10,809 nucleotides of DNA from JASHVB01 sp049522565. GTDB lineage: Bacteria > Pseudomonadota > Alphaproteobacteria > Acetobacterales > Acetobacteraceae. The notes beneath the pieces are model-generated. The model worked only from the letters and a program-made list of their open reading frames with translations. It was not told the DNA's origin and ran no database searches. The position numbers and the translations under genes are program-made. Numbering within the stretch: the first letter of the stretch is position 1; each line of letters starts with the position of its first letter. Location: positions 1 to 10,809 of the forward strand of contig JBEKNT010000225.1 of the NCBI GenBank assembly GCA_049522565.1. Direction: 5' to 3'. Shown one piece after another: positions 6,853-10,809 of this stretch.

Positions 6853-7388
6853 TGGCCGCGCGCCGCGGCAAGCCGGCTCAGCTCCTCGTTGAAGCCGAAC
6901 AGGCGGAAATCGGTCATCCGCATGGTATAAAGAATCCCGTCCAGATGGTCATATTCGTGCTGCACGATCCTGGCGTGGAAGCCGGACGCCGCGCGTTCCA
7001 CCACGTTGCCGTCGCAATCGACGCCGCGGTAGCGCACCCGCGGCGCCCGCGGCACGCCGGCCCGCATCCCCGGGATCGACAGGCAGCCCTCCCAGTTCAG
7101 CACGCGATCGTCGCTCAGCAGCTCGAGTTCCGGATTGATCAGCACCGTGTTGCCGAGCGGCAGGTCGTCCGGATCGTCCTCCCGCCGCTCCCCGGGAACC
7201 CGGAACACGAACAGCCGCAGCGGCACATAGACCTGGGGCGCCGCCAGGCCGACGCCCGGCGCGTCCTCCATCGTCTCCATCATGTCGGCCACCAGGCGGC
7301 GGATTTCCGGCGCACCCGGGTCCGCCACCGGCTCGCAGCGTTGCAACAGCACGGGGTGGCCCATGCGGGCGATTTTCAGGATGGCCAT
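6849..7388 (-). CDS. def: Peptide deformylase
   Basis: The 179-residue metalloenzyme removes the formyl group from the N-terminal Met of nascent proteins at the ribosome. All three family motifs are intact: GVGLAAPQ (residues 45-52), EGCLSIP (100-106, Cys102 as metal ligand) and QHEYDHLDG (143-151, His144 and His148 as ligands, Glu145 as catalytic base). Length is normal. The start at 7388 has GGAG about 6 bases upstream. A short insert, PGERREDDPDDLPLG (65-79), lies between motifs 1 and 2. The gene is first in a minus-strand unit with coq9 and faces away from rpsU across a 138-base shared control region. Alphaproteobacteria often carry more than one deformylase, so this need not be the only copy. 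Confidence 0.96.
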   Translation of the reverse strand: MAILKIARMGHPVLLQRCEPVADPGAPEIRRLVADMMETMEDAPGVGLAAPQVYVPLRLFVFRVPGERREDDPDDLPLGNTVLINPELELLSDDRVLNWEGCLSIPGMRAGVPRAPRVRYRGVDCDGNVVERAASGFHARIVQHEYDHLDGILYTMRMTDFRLFGFNEELSRLAAARGQ

Positions 7389-7408
7389 GCGCTCTCCGCG
7401 AATACGAT

Positions 7409-7436
7409 TTGGCGCCCTTCGGGAGCCGTGTTATAG
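7409..7436 (+). promoter_or_regulatory. Candidate sigma70-type promoter for rpsU
   Basis: TTGGCG (7409-7414) and TTATAG (7431-7436) are spaced by 16 bases, giving an acceptable housekeeping -35/-10 pair pointing towards rpsU. A start near 7443 would give a leader of about 85 bases that begins right at the hairpin of 7444-7475. The -10 box reads CTATAA on the other strand, so part of it might also serve def. This is based on base pattern only. Confidence 0.35.
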
Positions 7437-7443
7437 CCCCCGC

Positions 7444-7475
7444 CCCGCGTCGGGACACCCCGAGGCGGGATTTTT
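7444..7475 (+). terminator. Terminator-like hairpin with T-tract in the rpsU leader (possible attenuator)
   Basis: CCCGC-G-TCGGG (7444-7454) pairs with CCCGA-G-GCGGG (7459-7469) around the loop ACAC, with a single G-G mismatch, and is followed by ATTTTT (7470-7475). This is the form of an intrinsic terminator reading towards rpsU, yet no plus-strand gene lies upstream. It may attenuate rpsU transcription, end a very short RNA from the promoter at 7409-7436, or block antisense reading out of the def region. Confidence 0.55.
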
Positions 7476-7526
7476 CGCGCGTTCCCGGTCGGCGGGGGCG
7501 GCGAGGTGGAAGGAGCAGGCGGCCAA

Positions 7527-7730
7527 GTGCAAGTCCTCGTGCGTGACAACAACGTCGATCAGGCGCTCAAGGCGCTCAAGAAGAAGATGCAGCGGGAGGG
7601 GATTTTCCGCGAGATGAAGCTCCGGCGGCACTACGAAAAACCGTCCGAGCGGCGCGCCCGCGAAGCCGCGGAGGCGGTGCGCCGTGCCCGCAAGCTGGAG
7701 CGCAAGCGGCTGGAACGCGAAGGCTTCTGA
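7527..7730 (+). CDS. rpsU: 30S ribosomal protein S21
   Basis: The 67-residue basic protein of the small subunit helps initiation near the 16S 3' end. The sequence is a full S21: MQVLVRDNNVDQALKALKKKM (GTG read as Met), then REGIFREMKLRRHYEKPSERRARE and a long Arg/Lys-rich helix ending in KRLEREGF. The start is the GTG at 7527, since S21 proteins begin MQVxVRDNNVDQAL; an in-frame ATG at 7506 would add seven unusual residues. AAGGAG (7510-7515) lies 11 bases before the GTG, slightly long spacing. It is divergent from def-coq9, the arrangement after which the COQ9-family bacterial protein was named. A terminator-like hairpin lies in its leader and a strong terminator follows. Confidence 0.95.
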   Translation: MQVLVRDNNVDQALKALKKKMQREGIFREMKLRRHYEKPSERRAREAAEAVRRARKLERKRLEREGF

Positions 7731-7739
7731 CCTCGTCCA

Positions 7740-7769
7740 CGCCCCGCCCGGGCTAATCCCGTCGGGGCG
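7740..7769. repeat. Small hairpin just after rpsU
   Basis: CGCCCCG (7740-7746) pairs with CGGGGCG (7763-7769) around a 16-base loop. It begins ten bases after the rpsU stop and before the main terminator at 7780-7817. It has no T-tract. It could help protect the rpsU mRNA end. Confidence 0.35.
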
Positions 7770-7779
7770 ACAACGACAC

Positions 7780-7817
7780 AAGCGGCCTGGGGCACAGCAC
7801 CCCAACGGGCCGCTTTT
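7780..7817 (+). terminator. Intrinsic terminator of rpsU
   Basis: AAGCGGCC (7780-7787) pairs with GGCCGCTT (7808-7815). The stem continues as TGGGG (7788-7792) with CCCCA (7800-7804) after a 3-base bulge, with loop CACAGCA. A T-run (7814-7817) closes the right arm. It lies 49 bases after the rpsU stop and about 85 bases before the MocR gene, which therefore needs its own promoter. Confidence 0.85.
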
Positions 7818-7902
7818 GGCGTCTTTGCAAGCTTCGCCTTCTCCAAACGGCTCAATTCTGCTTAGGTTGCCCGATTGGTCCAAAGCCCCTCGGTCAACCA
7901 TC

Positions 7903-9336
7903 ATGCTCGCACCAGACCAAACCCGGCAGCAGGCCGTGTTCGACCGGCTCCGCCAAGGCATCCTGGCCGGATCCCTGCCCGCCGGCTCGCGGCTGCCGCC
8001 GACGCGCGCGCTGGCCAGCGAACTGGGCGTGGCGCGGCAGACCGTGGTGCTCGCCTATGAACGCCTGGCCGCCGAGGGCTACGTCCGCGCACGCACCGGC
8101 AGCGGCACCTATGTGGCCCCCGATCTGCCGGACGCCGCCCCCGCTCAGGCCGCCCCGCCGGCCACCGCGGCCAGCGCCCTGTCGCGGCGGGGTGCTCTGC
8201 TGGCCGCCGTGCCGGTCACCGCGACCACGCGCGATGCCGGGTCGGGCATGCTGCTGGCCGGCGGCCTGCCGGCGCCCGACCTGTTCCCCGTCGCCGCCTG
8301 GGCGCGCTGCACCGCCCGCGTGCTGAAGGCGCTGCCGGCGGAGTGCGCCGGCTACCCCCCGCCGCAGGGGCTGCACGACCTGCGTGCGCAGATCGCCGCG
8401 CATCTGGCGGCGACCCGCGGCCTCGCCGCCGATCCCGGCTGCATCGTCGTCACCGCCGGCACCCAGCAGGCGCTGCGCATCGCCGCGGAACTGCTGCTGG
8501 ATCCCGGCGATGCCGCCTGGGTCGAGGACCCCGGCTACATCGCCGGCCGCGGCGCGCTGATCGCGGCCGGCGCGGCGCCCGTGCCGGTGCCGAGCGATAC
8601 CGAGGGGCTGGACGTCGCCGCCGGCATCCGCCTTGCGCCGCAGGCGAGGCTGGCGCTGGTCGCGCCGTCGCACGCCACGCCGCTGGGCGGCGCGCTGCCG
8701 ATCGGCCGGCGGTTGGCACTGCTGGACTGGGCAACCCGCGCTAACGCCTGGGTGCTGGAGGACGACTGCGACTCCGAGTTTCGCTGGGAGGGCCGGCCGC
8801 TGCCGCCGCTCGCCAGCCTGGATCGGTCGGGCCGGGTGATCTACTGCGGCACCTTCAGCAAGACGCTCGCGCCCGGGCTGCGGCTGGGCTTCGCCGTGGT
8901 GCCGGCACCGCTGGTGGCCGCCTTCGTCCGGCTGCGCACCTTGCTCGACCGCGGCACCGACGCGTTGACCCAGGCGGTGCTGGCCGAATTCATGCGCCAG
9001 GGGCTGCTGGCGCCGCATATCCGGCGGATGCGCACGGAATACGCCCATCGGCGCGGTGCGGTACTCGCCGCCCTGGTGCGGCATGCGCCCGCGCTGCTGA
9101 CCATGCCCGCGCCTGGCGGCCTGCACATGGTCGCGCGCCTGCCGGACGGGATGGATGAGGCCGCCGCGGTGCGCGCCTGCCGGGCGCGCGGCTTGGCGGT
9201 AGCGCCGCTGCGGGCCTACTACGCGGGACCACCGCGCATGAGCGGCATCGTGCTCGGCTTTTCCGGCACCCCGGTGCCGTTGGCGGCCGACGCGGCCCGC
9301 CGGCTGGGCGCCGCGCTGAAGGCCGCGAGCCAGTGA
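7903..9336 (+). CDS. MocR/GabR-family regulator (GntR wHTH fused to aminotransferase-like domain)
   Basis: The 477-residue transcription factor has a GntR winged helix-turn-helix at about residues 10-72 (LRQGILAGSLPAGSRLPPTR, LASELGVARQTVVLAYERL, AEGYV, TGSGTYV). A fold-type I aminotransferase domain (about 110-475) follows. The PLP-binding lysine is Lys320 in FSKTLAPGLRLGF. The cofactor-ring block reads EDDCDSEFRWEGRPLP (286-301), where the family usually has EDDYDSEFRY. Cys289 thus replaces the Tyr that contacts PLP in GabR. SHATPLG replaces the usual SHQxPxG. MocR proteins use the PLP domain as a sensor and regulate, for example, pyridoxal or amino-compound genes. No obvious target gene lies divergent here, as is common; the PPOX-family gene 700 bases downstream is convergent. 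The ATG at 7903 opens like other MocR proteins but has no clear ribosome site. Confidence 0.9.
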   Translation: MLAPDQTRQQAVFDRLRQGILAGSLPAGSRLPPTRALASELGVARQTVVLAYERLAAEGYVRARTGSGTYVAPDLPDAAPAQAAPPATAASALSRRGALLAAVPVTATTRDAGSGMLLAGGLPAPDLFPVAAWARCTARVLKALPAECAGYPPPQGLHDLRAQIAAHLAATRGLAADPGCIVVTAGTQQALRIAAELLLDPGDAAWVEDPGYIAGRGALIAAGAAPVPVPSDTEGLDVAAGIRLAPQARLALVAPSHATPLGGALPIGRRLALLDWATRANAWVLEDDCDSEFRWEGRPLPPLASLDRSGRVIYCGTFSKTLAPGLRLGFAVVPAPLVAAFVRLRTLLDRGTDALTQAVLAEFMRQGLLAPHIRRMRTEYAHRRGAVLAALVRHAPALLTMPAPGGLHMVARLPDGMDEAAAVRACRARGLAVAPLRAYYAGPPRMSGIVLGFSGTPVPLAADAARRLGAALKAASQ

Positions 9337-9621
9337 CGCGGCGCCTCGGCGACCCAGGCACCCGCCGGCGTTTATGGGGCAAAGGATCGGGGCGCAGGAC
9401 GGCCCGCAAGGCTGCGTCGCGCAGGCCAAATGGTGCCCGGCAAGCCACGGTCGCCTAGAGCGGGCGCTGATTTGGCCTTTGCAGACCTGCGTCCGGTGCA
9501 GGTTGCGCATGCCAGGGGATCGTCACCAAGTATCGCGCTTGTTCACGGCACGTTCTTAACCTTGTCCTAACCTCGATCCGTTAGCCTCTCGTGTCGCGAC
9601 TTTTCGAAAGGATAGATTGCT
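9337..9621. other. Non-coding stretch between the MocR gene and the FMFG protein gene
   Basis: In 285 bases I see no gene. Two secondary structures stand out: a long imperfect stem at 9423-9478 and a short one at 9485-9503. The AT-richer part 9520-9610 (with TTCTTAACCTTGTCCTAACC) probably holds the promoter of the next gene, but I could not pair -35 and -10 boxes reliably. Confidence 0.4.
9423..9478. repeat. Long imperfect hairpin after the MocR gene
   Basis: AGGCCAAAT (9423-9431) pairs perfectly with ATTTGGCCT (9470-9478). After a 3/4-base internal loop the stem continues with GCCCG (9435-9439) and CGGGC (9461-9465). A second stem, ACCTGC (9485-9490) with GCAGGT (9498-9503), follows. No T-tract is present apart from a single TT after the first stem. 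It may act at the 3' end of the MocR transcript or be a dispersed repeat. Confidence 0.45.
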
Positions 9622-9897
9622 ATGGGCGACAAGCATTTGGCACGGGTGCTGCCCGGCAAGAGTTTTGCTGGTCACGCGTATCCCCGTCCTTCCGACAAAC
9701 AACCAGTGTTCATGTTCGGCAGGTTCGATCCGGACAGGGCGCGTTCCGTGGCGGCCCGCGCACGGCATGATGCGAGCCTTGGCACCGAGGCAGACGGCGC
9801 GTCCATGGTCTCCGCCCGCCGCACCCGGAGACGCGGCTATGCCGACGCGGTGTCCGGCGGCAGGTCGTTCTTCATGTTTGGCGTCCACCCGGAATAG
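9622..9897 (+). CDS. Unrecognised 91-residue protein with two FMFG motifs
   Basis: I do not recognise this family. The start at 9622 has a good ribosome site (GAAAGGA, 9605-9611). The product begins MGDKHLARVLPGKSFAGHAY and has no signal peptide or membrane segment. It carries the same short hydrophobic motif twice: FMFGRFDP (residues 30-37) and FMFGVHPE, the exact C-terminus (84-91). Between them lies a basic, Ala/Arg-rich stretch (DRARSVAARARHDASL, then SARRTRRRGYADAV). A repeated aromatic motif, one copy at the very C-terminus, suggests a docking or recognition peptide, or a peptide that is processed. That is inference. No maturation enzyme, transporter or protease gene lies beside it. The opposite strand also has a long frame (9556-9960), but without a comparable ribosome site. 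Confidence 0.6.
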   Translation: MGDKHLARVLPGKSFAGHAYPRPSDKQPVFMFGRFDPDRARSVAARARHDASLGTEADGASMVSARRTRRRGYADAVSGGRSFFMFGVHPE

Positions 9898-10041
9898 ACA
9901 AAAAGTAGCGACCGGGATGGAGCGTCCTCGCTCCTCCTGATGCAGCGACCGGGCCGGCATTTCCGCACCGCGCCGGAAGCGCGGGAGGTATGCCGGACCG
10001 TCGCCGGCCCCGGCTAGGTTGGCGGGACGGCCGCGGACGGC
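9898..10041. terminator. Structured convergent intergenic region
   Basis: The region lies between two convergent genes. GGAGCG (9919-9924) pairs with CGCTCC (9929-9934) around TCCT. CCGGCAT (9954-9960) pairs with ATGCCGG (9990-9996), enclosing TTCCG (9961-9965) with CGGAA (9974-9978). A direct repeat AGCGACCGGG occurs at 9907-9916 and 9944-9953. None has a proper T-tract. Together they are the best candidates for a two-way transcription end. Confidence 0.4.
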
Positions 10042-10572
10042 TCAGCCGTCGGCCGGCACCAAATGCGGGATGTGGCTGCTGCAATTGGTGTCCCAGGCTT
10101 CGACGTCGATGCGAATCACCCGCTCGACCCGCGCCGCGTAATCGGCGTCGCGCACATGTTCGCGCAGGGCGCGATCGTCCTCGACCACGCGGCCACGGCC
10201 CCAGATCTTCAGCCGCGTGCGCGCCGCATAGTCGATCAGCAGCAGGAAGATGCGGTCGTTTTCGGCGAGGTTGCCGACGGTGATGTATTGCCGGTTGCCG
10301 GCGTAGTCGGCGAAGGCCAGCGACCGCGGCCCCAGCAGCTTGATGAAGCCGCGCGGACCGCCGCGATGTTGCAGATGCGGCCAGCCCTCCAGGCTGGCGG
10401 TGCCGATGATGACGCTGTTGGCGTGGGCGATGCGCGCCTGCATGTCCTCGGGCAGCGAGTCGCGCTCGGGCGGACGCTGCGCCATGCGCGCACTATGGTC
10501 GCGCGCGCCGTTGCGTTGCTGCGCGGCACGCACCGATGCGGTGTAGGCGAGGCGGCTGAAGGCGCGGGTCAT
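10042..10572 (-). CDS. Pyridoxamine 5'-phosphate oxidase (PPOX) family flavin-binding protein
   Basis: The 176-residue protein has the split-barrel flavin fold. It is recognisable from ANSVIIGTASLEGWPHLQHRGGPRGFIKLLG (residues 51-81), SLAFADYAGNRQYITVGNLAENDRIFLLLIDY (84-115), RLKIWGRGRVV and the C-terminal EAWDTNCSSHIPHLVP. This is the subgroup annotated simply as PPOX family protein, thought to bind FMN or a like cofactor and act on small molecules; it is not the PdxH enzyme. The N-terminus AYTASVRAAQQRNGARDHSARM fits this subgroup, which supports the start at 10572, although only a weak AGGGA ribosome site lies before it. Some relatives carry an extra C-terminal iron-sulphur domain, absent here. 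The true substrate is unknown. Confidence 0.85.
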   Translation of the reverse strand: MTRAFSRLAYTASVRAAQQRNGARDHSARMAQRPPERDSLPEDMQARIAHANSVIIGTASLEGWPHLQHRGGPRGFIKLLGPRSLAFADYAGNRQYITVGNLAENDRIFLLLIDYAARTRLKIWGRGRVVEDDRALREHVRDADYAARVERVIRIDVEAWDTNCSSHIPHLVPADG

Positions 10573-10740
10573 GGCGGTCCCTGGAGCTGCGGTTCGCGCC
10601 GGCAGATAGGCGCGTGGCGCGGCGGCCTGTAGCGATGATTTCTCACCAATCGCATGAGTTCGGCTCACGTGAGATGGCGGACCTGGGGATTGCACGGCGG
10701 TGATAGAAGGGCGGTTTGCCGACCCGATCGCCCTCACCCT

Positions 10741-10783
10741 CGACGCTTCGCGTCGTGACCTCTCCCGCTCTCGCGGGAGAGGT
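10741..10783. repeat. Double hairpin, likely dispersed intergenic repeat
   Basis: CGACGC-TTC-GCGTCG (10741-10755) is followed two bases later by ACCTCTCCCGC (10758-10768), which pairs perfectly with GCGGGAGAGGT (10773-10783) around TCTC. It is preceded by CCCTCACCCT. The motif CCTCTCCCGC...GCGGGAGAGG is familiar from intergenic repeats in many GC-rich proteobacteria (from memory). It lies upstream of the minus-strand PPOX gene and may also end transcription coming from beyond the window. Confidence 0.6.
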
Positions 10784-10809
10784 TATGTCAGGCACGTTCC
10801 AGGAAGCGG

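Noticed and set aside
5523..7436. Long plus-strand open frame (637 residues) running antisense to coq9 and def
   Set aside because: The product is a low-complexity Arg/Pro/Ala chain with no domain, while the opposite strand encodes clear COQ9 and deformylase proteins; it is a GC-rich shadow frame.
7894..9510. Minus-strand open frame (538 residues) opposite the MocR gene
   Set aside because: Gln/Arg/Gly-rich nonsense; the plus strand encodes an unmistakable GntR-aminotransferase fusion.
9556..9960. Minus-strand open frame (134 residues) opposite the FMFG protein
   Set aside because: No good ribosome site, no recognisable domain, and it runs through the hairpins of the convergent region; the plus-strand frame has better start signals, though neither is proven.

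Overview
The window is very GC-rich DNA with long antisense open frames, compact genes and NTG starts. The gene content points to an alphaproteobacterium: a COQ9-family protein and a peptide deformylase lie divergent from rpsU, and there is a pair of UspA-like proteins of a rhizobial/acetobacterial type. A member of the Rhodospirillales/Acetobacteraceae is my best guess, by inference only. It reads as an ordinary chromosomal segment of housekeeping, stress and envelope genes. I see no phage, plasmid, CRISPR or tRNA/rRNA gene.

Layout. Positions 1-224 hold a small inverted-repeat-bounded non-coding element (18-204) with a REP-like hairpin. Two tandem-domain universal stress proteins follow on the minus strand (225-1046 and 1190-1999). 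After a gene-free stretch come two small exported proteins on the plus strand: a WXXGXW-repeat protein (2423-2719) and a short helical periplasmic protein (3112-3360). Next is a broken SAM-dependent methyltransferase (3614-4130) with two frameshifts and an internal deletion. An MFS acid/sugar:proton symporter is on the minus strand (4222-5556), with paired palindromes far upstream.

The core block is def-coq9 on the minus strand (7388 down to 6205, with a 4-base overlap), possibly followed by a 70-residue ORF (5856-6068). rpsU is divergent on the plus strand (7527-7730, GTG start), with a terminator-like hairpin in its leader and a strong terminator behind it. A MocR/GabR-type regulator (GntR helix-turn-helix fused to an aminotransferase fold, 7903-9336) follows. 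Then comes an unrecognised 91-residue protein carrying two FMFG motifs (9622-9897), and, convergent to it, a short flavin-binding PPOX-family protein (10042-10572). The window ends in a pair of tight hairpins that look like a dispersed intergenic repeat.

How the genes fit together: def (N-terminal formyl removal) and rpsU (ribosome) share a translation theme, and coq9 serves ubiquinone synthesis. The two Usp proteins are probably a paralogous stress pair. The other genes look independent. The items most worth a second look are the FMFG small protein, the rpsU leader hairpin, the MocR protein with Cys in place of the usual cofactor Tyr, and the 18-204 element.
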